Source: DASQPA01 sp963757335 (GTDB taxonomy: Bacteria > Acidobacteriota > Thermoanaerobaculia > Multivoradales > UBA5704). Taken from it: a stretch of 64,000 nt of DNA. Shown here in pieces: positions 9,773 through 20,298 of this stretch (positions are counted from its first letter, which is position 1; every line of letters begins with the position of its first letter). The DNA lies in contig CAVWRJ010000005.1 in the NCBI GenBank assembly GCA_963757335.1, positions 57,295 through 121,294 on the forward strand. Direction: 5' to 3'. Below the pieces are notes generated by a model. It worked only from the letters and a program-made list of their open reading frames with translations, searched no databases and was not told where the DNA came from. Position numbers and translations under genes: made by a program.

Positions 9773-11643
9773 CTACTTCCCCGCCACCGTCGCCAGCGCC
9801 TGGAGCTCGGCGAGCGACCGCAGCACCCCGCCCCGCACCACGTAGCGCACCTTCCGCAGGTTGGCGACATCCGCCGCCGGGTCGCCGCCGACGATCAGGA
9901 GGTCGGCCGTCTTCCCCTTCTCGACCGTCCCGATCTCCTTGTCGAGCCCCATGGCGATGGCGCCGCCGCGGGTCGAGGCGGTGAGGACCTGTAGGGGTGT
10001 GAGCCCGGCCGCCTGCATGGCCTCCATCTCGCCGTAGACCGAGGGGCCGTGGAGGGTCAGGGGGTTGCCGGCGTCGGTGCCCATGGCGATCGTCACCCCG
10101 GCTTCCGAGACCCGCTTCAGGTTCATGGCGGCGGTCCGCTCGCGCTCGGTCGTCGTCTTGTCGCGGGCGGCGAGCCGGTCGGCGGTCAGCTCGGTCGCGG
10201 TCTTCGCCGTCTCCGCCACCTTGGCGAGGGTCCCCGGATCGATGCAGCCGTTGGGATCGTCGACCTTGGGCGCCTGCTTCTTGATCGCGCCGTCGAACAT
10301 CCGCACGTAGCCCCGCCCGACGGTCAGGGTCGGGCAGTAGATCGTGCCGTTCTTCTTCAGGAGGTCGAGGAACTCCTCGTCGATCGGCTTGTCCCAGACG
10401 CTGTGGACTAAGAGATGCGCTCCGGCGCGGAGCGCCTCCTTGGCCTCGTCGAGGCCGGTCGAGTGGACGATCAGGGGGAGGCCGAGCTTCCGCGCCTCCT
10501 CTCCGGCAGCCCGCACGGCCTTCCCCATCTCGGCGATCGAGGGGCTGGGCTGCGGGATGTACCAGACCTTGATCGCCCGGGAGCCCTGCTCGGCGAGGTA
10601 GTGCACCCCCGAGCGGCCGGTCTCGGCGTCCTTCAGATGGATGAACTGCCGCTCGGCCGGGAGGTTGAGCCAGTGGTCGAGGGTCGAGAGGAGCGGTCCG
10701 GCGGCGGCGACGTGAGGGACCTCGAGTGCTCTCCCCGAAGCGCTTCGCGAGCTCCAGGGTCCAGGGATAGCCGCCGACGTCGAAGACCGCGGTGACCCCC
10801 GAGCAGAGGTAGGTGTGGCCGAAGCGCTCGGGGTGGCTCTTCAGGTCCGCCTCGACCTTCTCGTAGGGGTGCGCGCTCCGGACGTCCAGAGCGTCGGGCC
10901 GGCCGTCCGCCCAGCCGGTCTGGGAGAAGTGGACGTGGGCGTCGACGAGCCCGGGGGTGATCCACTGCCCCTGCAAGTCGACCGTCTCGATCCCCGGCCG
11001 GAACCGGGCAGGCGGCGCGAGCCCCGGCACACTCGATCTTCCCCTCCCGGAGGAGCACCACGGAGTCCGGCACCGGCGCCTCGCCGTTGCCGTCCACGAG
11101 GGTCGCCCCCACGAGCGCCCGCGGCGGCGGCGGCACCCCCGGCAGGTTCGAGAAGGCGGTGCTGACCGCGATCTTCCAGCCCTTTTCGGTCTTCAGGAAG
11201 ACGCGCTCCGAGAGCCCTGCGTCCTCCCGGGCGCCGTAGCGCACCCGGTAGCGGTAGGTCCCGTAGATCACCCCCGGCCGGATCGGGGTCAGCCGCAGGT
11301 CCTCGGCCGAGAAGTGATCGGGCCACCCCTGGCCGGCGTTCTTCGCGAGGCCGGCGTAGCCGAGCTCGAACCCCGTCGAGCCGGTCCGCGCCAGGCCGGC
11401 GGAATCGAGGTAGCAGGAGAGATAGGCGTCCTTGTTCTTGTCGCGGATCGCCTGCAGGTTCTTCTCGAAGAGGGAACGGGCGGCGGCGATGTCCAAGGTA
11501 TCGGCGGCATCCGCAGCTCTGGCTGCTGGCTTCTGAGCGTTGACCGACACCCCGAGAAGCAGGAGCGTCAGGAAGAAGCTGGGAAGCAACAGGCTGAGCC
11601 TGCCGGTGAAGCTCTGCTGGGCGATGGGCCGCGATCTGGCCAT
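9773..11643 (-). CDS. Secreted SnoaL-like/amidohydrolase fusion (two apparent frameshifts)
   Basis: The start at 11643 is preceded by GGAGG and begins a signal peptide (MARSRPIAQQ then a hydrophobic stretch). Residues roughly 50-165 form an NTF2/SnoaL-like (DUF4440-type) domain; the rest is an amidohydrolase TIM barrel with metal ligands in VDAHVHF, a lysine in AIKVWY, histidines in IVHSTG and LVHSVW, and an aspartate in MGTDAGNP. It probably hydrolyses a C-N bond in the periplasm; the substrate is unknown. The frame breaks at the C4 run 10992-10995, where removing one base joins PVPAG to IETVDLQGQW, and near 10720-10735. The fusion order is unusual because most imidazolonase-like amidohydrolases lack the N-terminal cone domain. 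Confidence 0.82.
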
Positions 11644-11736
11644 GAGACCTCCGGGAAAGACCGGCCCATCGTAGTGGACGGCGTCGCAGTTGAGCAACTC
11701 GGCTGGGTGGACGGTTGAGTCTGCTAGGCTTGGTCC

Positions 11737-12138
11737 ATGCCGGATACGTCCGACAGCTCAACCCTCGACAATCTCGCGGAAGCCGCGCGGCAGAGAGAGG
11801 GGCTCGACCTCCTCCTGCTTTTCGGCTCCAGGGCCAGGGGAGAGGCCCACTCTGGATCGGACTGGGACCTGGGTTTTCTGGCTGGGCCTGACTTCGATGT
11901 CGACGGCTTTCTCGCCCGGTCGATCCGCTTGCTTGGCAGTGACCGTGTGGATCTAGTCGACCTTGACCGCGCCTCGGGCCTGCTCCGCTACCGAGCCGCT
12001 GGAGAGGGTCGGGTGCTCGCCGAGTCCGAGCCTGGCCGCTTCGATCGGTTCTGGTTCGAGGCGGTCTCGTTCTGGTGTGACGCCCAGCCGATCTTCGATG
12101 CCGGCTATCGGGCCATCCTGGAGCGCCTGCCCTCGTGA
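11737..12138 (+). CDS. mntA: MntA-type minimal nucleotidyltransferase antitoxin
   Basis: The 133-residue protein has the polymerase-beta-like signature GSX10DXD (GSRARGEAHSGSDWDLG) with exactly ten residues between GS and DWD. In the characterised HepT-MntA systems this enzyme transfers AMP groups to a tyrosine of the HEPN toxin and neutralises it. The stop overlaps the GTG of the next gene by four bases (GTGA), so the pair is translationally coupled. It is divergent from the amidohydrolase. Confidence 0.88.
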   Translation: MPDTSDSSTLDNLAEAARQREGLDLLLLFGSRARGEAHSGSDWDLGFLAGPDFDVDGFLARSIRLLGSDRVDLVDLDRASGLLRYRAAGEGRVLAESEPGRFDRFWFEAVSFWCDAQPIFDAGYRAILERLPS

Positions 12139-12557
12139 GCGGCCTCGACCGCGCGCTCCTCGCCGAGAAGACCGCCTCGATTGAGCGACACCTCGCCCGC
12201 GTGGCGGATCGCTTGCCGGAAAGTCCGGACCAGTTCCAGCCCTCGACCGATGCCTCAGACGCAGTGATCCTCCATCTCTGGCAGGCGGTCCAGGCGGTCA
12301 TCGACCTGGCTCTGGGGGCCTGCCTGCGCCTCCACCTGGGCACTCCGAACAGCTATGGCGAGTCTTTCGAGCGGCTGGCCCAGGCTGGCTACCTGGACAC
12401 CGGTCTGGCAGAACGGCTGACCCGGGCGGCGGGATTCCGTAACGTCGTCGCCCACACCTACGACTGCCTCGACATGCGCCGGATCTACCTGGCGGCGCAG
12501 CAGGGGCCCGCGGACCTTCGCGCCTTCCTAGGCCAGCTGCGAGACCTGGTCACGTAG
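12135..12557 (+). CDS. hepT: HepT-type HEPN RNase toxin
   Basis: The 140-residue all-helical protein contains RNVVAHTY near residue 108, which fits the HEPN RX4HXY motif; arginine and histidine are the RNase residues and the tyrosine is the site adenylylated by MntA in studied pairs. The start is GTG at 12135, overlapping mntA by four bases. Toxin second and antitoxin first is a common order for this family. The operon ends 38 bases before the 3' end of the convergent tRNA-Asn gene; proximity to a tRNA gene is compatible with acquisition by transfer, although no att repeat is visible. Confidence 0.88.
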   Translation: MSGLDRALLAEKTASIERHLARVADRLPESPDQFQPSTDASDAVILHLWQAVQAVIDLALGACLRLHLGTPNSYGESFERLAQAGYLDTGLAERLTRAAGFRNVVAHTYDCLDMRRIYLAAQQGPADLRAFLGQLRDLVT

Positions 12558-12594
12558 AACGGCCAGGCAGCATCGAACGTGGGGAGAAGAGAAA

Positions 12595-12669
12595 TGGCTC
12601 CTCGGGAGGGATTCGAACCCCCAACATTTCGGTTAACAGCCGAACGCTCTACCGTTGAGCTACCGAGGA
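12595..12669 (-). tRNA. tRNA-Asn (anticodon GTT), CCA encoded
   Basis: On the minus strand the acceptor TCCTCGG pairs with CCGAGGA, the D arm is GCTC-AGC, the anticodon stem TTCGG/CCGAA holds loop CTGTTAA with GTT at positions 34-36, and the T arm contains GTTCGAATCC. Discriminator G and an encoded CCA follow. All four stems are intact. Confidence 0.97.
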
Positions 12670-12760
12670 ACACGAAGAGCCGGGGAGGCTCCTGGAAGCG
12701 GGAATGTTAGGCGCGCACGCCTGAAGTTGTCAACCGGAGGCAGGAGCGGGGGTCGGGCTT

Positions 12761-12829
12761 CGTTTGATTCCGAGGACGGGCGACTGGCTGCGCGAAGCGC
12801 CCGAAGGAGCCCGCCCGCAGGATCAAACG
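12761..12829. repeat. Structured intergenic repeat, copy 2
   Basis: Arms CGTTTGATTC and GATCAAACG flank a second stem (CGGGCG with CGCCCG) and a GCGC-GAA-GCGC apical hairpin, with core words GAGGACGGGCGACTGGC and AGCGCCCGAAGGAG shared with the other copies. It lies 43 bases downstream of the rpoD stop, between rpoD and tRNA-Asn, which run in the same direction. Confidence 0.78.
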
Positions 12830-12872
12830 GAGACCGGCGGCGACCCTCAAGGCCGCCGCCGGTTCCGGGTTT

Positions 12873-14585
<1,713 letters not shown>

Positions 14586-14644
14586 TGGAACCTCCTAAAG
14601 TCTGCTCCCCTGCCAGGGGGAGCGGACGAGCGAACAGACCGGGG

Positions 14645-16501
14645 TCACCCGGCTCCTTTGCCGGCGCCCGGCCGTATTCGCCGATGCAGGCTGAGACTCA
14701 AACGCCTCTTCTCGTCGTAGAGGCGAGTGAGGAGAGCGTCATCCCCGCCTTGGCGCTGCGCTTCACCGATCTCGCTCGCCAACTCGCGCAACCGCCTCTC
14801 TTGGTGCCGGTGCGCGAGCTCGGCCAACAGCTCCGGCAGCTCGCGTTCTTTCGAGCCAACCGACGTTTCTACCAGAATCTGGGCCATTCGGTCAATCAGA
14901 GAGCCGTCCGAACCCAACTCCGCCAGGACCGCCCGACCTTCTGGAGGGGGGCCGCCGTTGGCTCTGCCATATAGAGTGCAGAAGACCTGAAAAATATTCC
15001 GGCATTGCGGATCGAAGAACACCTCCGGGGGGGCCAGCTCCGACAATTCCGGGGCAGGCGGAACCTGCTGCCCCTGTAACAGCAGGGAGAGCACCTGTTC
15101 TTCCACGCTGCGGACGACCCCGGCGTCGGCGTCCGCGCCGCCCCCCGGCCCGGCGGCGCTCGCCGACATCGGCGACCCCAGCGAAGCCCCGGGGGGCGAC
15201 CCTGGCGCCGCGGCCGGCCGGCGCTCGGCGAGCTGGGCGAAGAAGATCTTCTCCGGAATCCGCAACCGCTCGGAGGCCCGGCGCAGGTAGTTGTGCCGGG
15301 CGACCGGGTCGGCGACCGCCGCCACCAGCTCGCGGACCGCCGAGGCCGCCGCCGCGGTCAGCCGGGGGGCGCTGCCGGCGTCCTTGGGGATCAGCCGCTC
15401 CATCTCCAAAAGGATGGCGTCCTCGGCGCCGTCGACGGCGGCGCGCACCGCCTCCCCGCCCTCGGCGAGCCGGAGCGAGTCCGGATCGTGCCCGGCGGGG
15501 AAGACGGCGCGGCGGACGGCGAGCCCCTCGGCGAGGAGGAGGGGGAGGGCACGGCGGTAGGCGTTCTCCCCCGCGCTGTCACCGTCGTAGGCGACCACCA
15601 CCTCGGTGGCATAGCGCGCCAGGAGCCGGGCCTGCTCCGGGGTGAGCGCCGTCCCCATTCCCGCCACCGCGCCCTCGACCCCCGCGGCGATCGTGCCCAC
15701 GACGTCGAAGTAGCCCTCGACGAGCACCGCCCGGCCGGCCTCGCGGATCTCGCGCTTGCCCAGGTGGAGGCCGTAGAGGAGGGTCCCCTTGTGGAACTGC
15801 TCGGTCTCGGAGGTGTTGACGTACTTGGCCGGATCGTCGCCCAGCGTCCGGCCGCCGAAGCCGACCAGGCGCCCCGAGGGGCTGTGGATGGGAAACATCA
15901 GCCGGTTCCGGAAGCGGTCGTAGGGCTCGCCGCCGCGCTCGGGGATGCCGGCGAGCCCGGCGGCCACCAGGTCGGCCATGGGGAGCCGCGGGTGGAGGGC
16001 CTGGACGAGATTGCGCCAGCCGTCCGGCGCATAGCCCATCCCGAAGCGCTCGATCAGCTCCTGGGGGATCTGGCGTTTGGCGAGATACTGCTTCGGGAGC
16101 GGCCACTTCTGGAGCTGCTCGGCGAAGAACTTCACCGCCGCGTCCAGAGCGCCCCCCACGTCGCGCTCGCGGCGGGCTCCCACCTTCTCCAGCCGGGTGG
16201 GGAGCGGGATGCCGTAGCGCTGGGCGAGCGACTCGACGGCGGCGGGGAAGTCGTCGCCGGTCACCAGCATGTGGAGCTTGATCGCGTCGCCGCCCTTGCC
16301 GCAGCCGAAGCAGTAGAAGAGCCCCTGCACGGGGTCGACGCTGAAGGAGGGGCTCTTCTCCTTGTGGAGGGGGCAGAGCCCCTGCATCCGGCGGCCGTTC
16401 TGGCGCAGCCGGGTGTGCTCGGAGGCGATGCCGACGATGTCGATGGCGTCGCGCACGGCCTGCACGAGCTGGGGGGTGAGCTGGACGTTGCCGAGGGCCA
16501 T
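14645..16501 (-). CDS. dnaG: DNA primase
   Basis: The 618-residue protein synthesises RNA primers at the replication fork. Its N-terminal zinc-binding domain shows CPLH followed by YCFGCG, the RNA polymerase core has LMFPIHSPSGRLVGFGGRTL, and the TOPRIM site has EGYFDV and VVVAYDGDSAGENA with the expected acidic residues. The C-terminal helical part that would bind DnaB follows a linker at about residues 450-475 that is rich in Gly, Ala, Ser and Pro. The linker (around 15155-15178) contains one of the in-frame microrepeats seen in many genes here. It sits between mutS2 and rpoD on the same strand. Confidence 0.97.
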   Translation of the reverse strand: MALGNVQLTPQLVQAVRDAIDIVGIASEHTRLRQNGRRMQGLCPLHKEKSPSFSVDPVQGLFYCFGCGKGGDAIKLHMLVTGDDFPAAVESLAQRYGIPLPTRLEKVGARRERDVGGALDAAVKFFAEQLQKWPLPKQYLAKRQIPQELIERFGMGYAPDGWRNLVQALHPRLPMADLVAAGLAGIPERGGEPYDRFRNRLMFPIHSPSGRLVGFGGRTLGDDPAKYVNTSETEQFHKGTLLYGLHLGKREIREAGRAVLVEGYFDVVGTIAAGVEGAVAGMGTALTPEQARLLARYATEVVVAYDGDSAGENAYRRALPLLLAEGLAVRRAVFPAGHDPDSLRLAEGGEAVRAAVDGAEDAILLEMERLIPKDAGSAPRLTAAAASAVRELVAAVADPVARHNYLRRASERLRIPEKIFFAQLAERRPAAAPGSPPGASLGSPMSASAAGPGGGADADAGVVRSVEEQVLSLLLQGQQVPPAPELSELAPPEVFFDPQCRNIFQVFCTLYGRANGGPPPEGRAVLAELGSDGSLIDRMAQILVETSVGSKERELPELLAELAHRHQERRLRELASEIGEAQRQGGDDALLTRLYDEKRRLSLSLHRRIRPGAGKGAG

Positions 16502-16563
16502 GGTCGATCCGGTACTCTTCCTCTTCTATACGTTGCCGCAGGCGCCCCGAGTGGGACAGCCGC

Positions 16564-19011
16564 TCAGGCGCTCCGCAGAGTGACGACCGTCGCCCCGTCG
16601 CCGCCCTCGTTGGCGGCCCCGGAACGGAGCTCCGAGACCCCGCGATGGGCCCGCAGGTGCTCGCGGACCGCCTGGCGGAGGCGACCGGTGCCATGCCCGT
16701 GGATCACCCGCACCTCCTTTCGGGAGGAGAGGAGGGCCTGGTCGATGTAGGCGTCGAGCACCTCCAGGGCCGGCTCCACCCGCTGGCCGATGAGGTTGAC
16801 CTCGGCGGGAGCCTCGGGGCTCTCCTCCGGATCGGCCCGATGGGGATCGGCCCGCCGGGCGCGCTCGCGGCCGAGCTCGCGCTCGGTCATCCGGGGGGCC
16901 GGGCGCTCTGGGACGGCGATGGGGACCAGGTCCTCCGGCCGGCAGCGGACCCGCTTGCCGCGGACGGCGACCTCCGCCCGGCCGGGTTCGAGCTTCTCGA
17001 TCACCCCCTCCCAGCCGAGTTGGGCGTGGCGCGCTCTGGCCCCGACCGCGAGCGCCCCCGAGGCGGCGGGCTCCGCGGGGACGAGCTCCGGGGCGGCCTC
17101 GAACAGGCGCTCGACCGCCTCGGCTTCGAGACCGCGCCGCCGGCCGCCCTCGAACTCCTCGCGGAGCCGCTCGACCTCCCCCCGGAAGCGCTCCGTCGTC
17201 TCCCGTCTAAAGGCGTCGAGGTCGCCCTTGAGCTTCTTGCCCACCGTCCGCCGCTCCTCCTCGATGGCGGCGAGCTCCGCGGCCAGCCGGCGGCGGAGCT
17301 TCTCGGCGTCGGCGGTCTCCTCGGCCAGGCGGTCGCGGGTCTCGGCGAGCTCCTGGCGCACCCGGTCGACCTCGGCGATCAGCCGGCGGAGGTCCCGGTG
17401 TTCGGTGCCCAGCCGGGCCTCGGCGCGGTCGAGCCACTCCGCCGGCAGCCCCAGGCGTCGGCCGAGGGCGATCGCCTCGCTCCCGCCCGGCGGGCCGGGG
17501 ACGAGCCGGAAGGTGGGCCGGCCGGTCGCCGGGTCGAACTCCATGGCGGCGCAAGTGGCGCCGTCCAGCTCCAGGGCGGCGGCGGCGAGCTGGGCCAGGT
17601 GGGTGGTGATGATCCCCAGGGTGCCGTGGGCGAGGAGGCCTTCGAGGAGCGTGACGGCGAGCGCCGCCCCCTCCTCGGGATCGGTGCCCGAGCCCAGCTC
17701 GTCCAAGAGAACGAGGCTGTCCGGCCCGGCCCCTTCCCAGGCCTCTTTCAAGCGCAGCAGGCGGCCGCTGAAGGTCGAGCGGTCGGCCATGAGGTCCTGC
17801 TCGTCCCCCACCGTCGCCACCAGGCAGTTGAAGAAGGGCACCCGGCTCCCCGCCGCGGCGGGGATCGGGAGGCCGCACTGGGCGGCGAGGGCGAGGATGC
17901 CGGCGGTCTTGAGCGAGACGGTCTTGCCGCCGGCGTTGGGGCCGGTGACGACGAGCACCCGGCGGCCTCTGTCGAGCGCGAGATCGATGGGGATGATCGT
18001 CCCCGAGTGCCCGGCCTGGCCGAGGGCCTCGGCGCGGAGATCGGCGAGGAGCGGGTCTAAGAGCGGGTGCCGGGCGGCGAGGAGCCGCAGCTCGTGCCGG
18101 GGGCCGATCTCCGGCAGGTTCCCTTCGCTCACCTCGGCGAAGCGGACCGCCGCCTGGAGGAGATCGAGCTCGCCCAGGAAGCCGGCGTGCGTTAAGAGAT
18201 CGGGGAGGGCCGCCCGCGCCGCCGCGACCAGCTCGGCGATGATCCGGCGGCGCTCGGCCTCCTCGTCCTCGACCGACTGCTGGAGGTTGTTGTTCGACTC
18301 GACGACGTGGAGCGGCTCGAAGTAGAAGCTCTTGCCGGTCGCCGAGCGGCCGTGGACGAGACCGCTGCTCCTCCCCCGCGAGCCGGCCTGGAGGACGAGG
18401 ACCAGCCGGCCGCCGCGCATGGGGATGGTCTCTTCCGACAGCTCGTCCTTGTGGCTGCTGACGAACTCGCCCAGGTCCCGGTAGAGCTGGTCGCGGACCC
18501 GGCGGATCTGGCCGCGGAGCGAGGCCAGGCGGGGGCTGGCGTCCTCCCGCACCTCGCCGCGGCGGTCGAAGGTGCGCTCGATCCGGCGCAGGAGATCCGA
18601 AAGCTCGGGGAGGCCGGTGGCGAGGTGCCGGAGGTCGGGGGCCGGGGGATCGGACTGGGCGATCCGCGCGGCGGCGGCGCGGCTCGCCCGCAGGAGGTCG
18701 GCCAGACGGACGATGTCGATCCCCTCCAGCGGGGGGCGGCCGGTGGTCAGCCGGTCGAGGAGCTCGCCGACGGGGAAGTCGAAGTCGGGGACGAGGGGCG
18801 CCCCGCCGGAGATCCGCGCCGCCTCCTCATAGCGCCGGCGGCGGACTTGGAGGTCGGCCTCGTCCTCGGCCGGGGTGAGGTCGAGGACCCGCTCCCGCCC
18901 GAGATCGCTCGCGGCGAGGCGCGCGAGGACGGCCAGGAGGCTCGGGAACTCCAGGGCCTGGGCGGTGGCGGCGGAGAGGATGGGCGAGGAGAAGGTCATG
19001 CTGGAGGTCAT
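16564..19011 (-). CDS. mutS2: MutS2 (DNA-binding ATPase with C-terminal Smr nuclease domain)
   Basis: The protein of about 815 residues has the MutS-type core and clamp, then the ATPase with Walker A VVTGPNAGGKTVSLKT, the LDELGSGTDPEEGAAL Walker B/signature segment, a long coiled coil (about 520-640) and a C-terminal Smr domain with VIHGHGTGRLR. MutS2 suppresses recombination and rescues collided ribosomes in studied species. The start is uncertain: ATG at 19011 or 18999 fits the conserved N-terminus, and no good ribosome-binding site distinguishes them; the frame is open further upstream to 19074. It lies 62 bases upstream of dnaG, same strand. Confidence 0.95.
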   Translation of the reverse strand: MTSSMTFSSPILSAATAQALEFPSLLAVLARLAASDLGRERVLDLTPAEDEADLQVRRRRYEEAARISGGAPLVPDFDFPVGELLDRLTTGRPPLEGIDIVRLADLLRASRAAAARIAQSDPPAPDLRHLATGLPELSDLLRRIERTFDRRGEVREDASPRLASLRGQIRRVRDQLYRDLGEFVSSHKDELSEETIPMRGGRLVLVLQAGSRGRSSGLVHGRSATGKSFYFEPLHVVESNNNLQQSVEDEEAERRRIIAELVAAARAALPDLLTHAGFLGELDLLQAAVRFAEVSEGNLPEIGPRHELRLLAARHPLLDPLLADLRAEALGQAGHSGTIIPIDLALDRGRRVLVVTGPNAGGKTVSLKTAGILALAAQCGLPIPAAAGSRVPFFNCLVATVGDEQDLMADRSTFSGRLLRLKEAWEGAGPDSLVLLDELGSGTDPEEGAALAVTLLEGLLAHGTLGIITTHLAQLAAAALELDGATCAAMEFDPATGRPTFRLVPGPPGGSEAIALGRRLGLPAEWLDRAEARLGTEHRDLRRLIAEVDRVRQELAETRDRLAEETADAEKLRRRLAAELAAIEEERRTVGKKLKGDLDAFRRETTERFRGEVERLREEFEGGRRRGLEAEAVERLFEAAPELVPAEPAASGALAVGARARHAQLGWEGVIEKLEPGRAEVAVRGKRVRCRPEDLVPIAVPERPAPRMTERELGRERARRADPHRADPEESPEAPAEVNLIGQRVEPALEVLDAYIDQALLSSRKEVRVIHGHGTGRLRQAVREHLRAHRGVSELRSGAANEGGDGATVVTLRSA

Positions 19012-19104
19012 CTGTCGGTAGGATCGCGATACAACCGTTACAACAAAAAACGGGAGCAGGGCCTTCCGCCCCACCCCCGCTTTCGGCTCGGTCTAGCTGA
19101 CGAT

Positions 19105-19314
19105 CTAGGCGAGGCCCTGGCGACGCTCTTCCGACAGTTTGCGCAAAATCTTCTTGCGCGCCTGTACGGCCTTCCGCTTGCGCTTGACGGACGGCTTCTC
19201 GAAGTGCTGCCGCTTGCGAAGCTCAGTCAAGATTCCAGACTTTTCAACCTTGCGCTTGAACCGGCGCAGCGCGTTCTCGAAGCTCTCTTCCTCGCGCACA
19301 TGGACAACGGGCAT
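19105..19314 (-). CDS. rpsU: 30S ribosomal protein S21
   Basis: The 69-residue product begins MPVVHVREEESFENALRRFK and is rich in lysine and arginine toward the C-terminus, matching S21, which helps the 30S subunit bind mRNA. I chose the ATG at 19314 rather than the longer open frame to 19728 because it gives exact family length and has AGAGGTGAG upstream. It is the first gene of the block leading to mutS2, dnaG and rpoD. An IS66 copy now lies 109 bases upstream of its start, immediately behind the -35 box. Confidence 0.96.
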   Translation of the reverse strand: MPVVHVREEESFENALRRFKRKVEKSGILTELRKRQHFEKPSVKRKRKAVQARKKILRKLSEERRQGLA

Positions 19315-19389
19315 CTTAAGGCTCACCTCTTTTCTTTTGGGACTTGAGAGACAGCCCCGCCGCAGGCGGCGGAGGGCTCGCAGCCGCCG

Positions 19390-19418
19390 ATCTTGCCGCA
19401 ACGGGGCTGGCAAGTCAA
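19390..19418 (-). promoter_or_regulatory. Probable rpsU sigma-70 promoter
   Basis: Reading the minus strand, TTGACT (19418-19413), a 17-base spacer and CAAGAT (19395-19390) lie about 75 bases upstream of the rpsU start. The -35 hexamer overlaps the IS66 target duplication, so the insertion left it in place but replaced everything upstream. Confidence 0.5.
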
Positions 19419-19491
19419 GGTCGTAACCGTCCGGCCAACCCCATCTTCCCCTGCCGAGCCCCAACCGGGAAAATGCGCCAGGAGGTAAACC

Positions 19492-19908
19492 ATGGCGCAG
19501 AAGGCGAGCCGAGAGTTGACGAAGCGGGAGCAGCAGTGGCGGGAGCGGATCGAAGCGTGGCGTAGCAGCGGTCAGCGGCAGAGCGAGTTTTGCCGCGTCC
19601 ACGGGTTCCCGGCCAGGTCGTTCAGCTACTGGAAGATTGAGTTGGTCCGGCGCGCGCATCTCCGCGTGGGTGAAGCGGCGCCGGGAAAGTCCCCGCAGCC
19701 CGAGGAGGCCGAGGGACCTGGAGGGCAAGCGCTTTGTTGGCGGCAGGTTGCCTGGCCTGCCCCGCCGCCGACTGGAGTTCCGTCGCGCGCTGCGGAGGAC
19801 GGTCTGGAGGTGGTGTTACCGGGCGGCTGGTCGATTCGTCTAGGTCCGCGGTTTGAAGCGGAGTCCTTGAAGCGGTTGCTCGGCGTGCTGGAGGTCGTGT
19901 CGTGCTGA
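19492..19908 (+). CDS. tnpA: IS66 TnpA accessory protein
   Basis: The 138-residue protein has an N-terminal helical region with WRSSGQRQSEFCRVHGFPA, the helix-turn-helix-like segment typical of IS66 OrfA/TnpA, and a C-terminal part ending in GWSIRLGPRFEAESLKRLL. It is required for IS66 transposition together with TnpB, though its exact action is not settled. The ATG at 19492 has CAGGAGG seven bases upstream. Its end overlaps tnpB by seven bases. Confidence 0.92.
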   Translation: MAQKASRELTKREQQWRERIEAWRSSGQRQSEFCRVHGFPARSFSYWKIELVRRAHLRVGEAAPGKSPQPEEAEGPGGQALCWRQVAWPAPPPTGVPSRAAEDGLEVVLPGGWSIRLGPRFEAESLKRLLGVLEVVSC

Positions 19909-20252
19909 TGCCGCCGTCTTCAGTGCGCGTGTTCGTGGCGTCTGGGGCGGTGGACCTGCGTCGATCGTTCGACAGCCTGGCCTACTGCACCCAGGAGTTG
20001 CTACGGCAAGACCCTCTGTCGGGCCACCTGTTCGTATTCCGCAACCGGCGAGGAGACCGGGTCAAGATTCTTTACTGGGACCGCACGGGCTACTGCCTCT
20101 GGTACAAGCGACTGGAGAAGGGGACCTTTCGTCTGCCAAGCGGTCCCGACGGAGGTGTGGAGATCAACGCCGCCGAGTTGGTGCTGTTGCTGGAAGGCAT
20201 CGATCTGTCGGGTGCGCGTCGGCAGGTGCGCTATCTTCGGCGGAGTGCCTAA
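19902..20252 (+). CDS. tnpB: IS66 TnpB accessory protein
   Basis: The 116-residue protein matches IS66 Orf2/TnpB: VDLRRSFDSLAYCTQELL followed by GHLFVFRNRRGDRVKILYWD and a C-terminal LLLEGIDL. The start is GTG at 19902 inside the end of tnpA, so translation is probably coupled. Length is normal for the family. Confidence 0.95.
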   Translation: MLMPPSSVRVFVASGAVDLRRSFDSLAYCTQELLRQDPLSGHLFVFRNRRGDRVKILYWDRTGYCLWYKRLEKGTFRLPSGPDGGVEINAAELVLLLEGIDLSGARRQVRYLRRSA

Positions 20253-20298
20253 AGGGTATTCCTTTCCTGGAATCGATCATTTATAGTTGGGCTCCGCA

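Noticed and set aside
12485..12673. Open frame overlapping tRNA-Asn
   Set aside because: It is a translation of the tRNA and flanking sequence, with no ribosome-binding site or homology.
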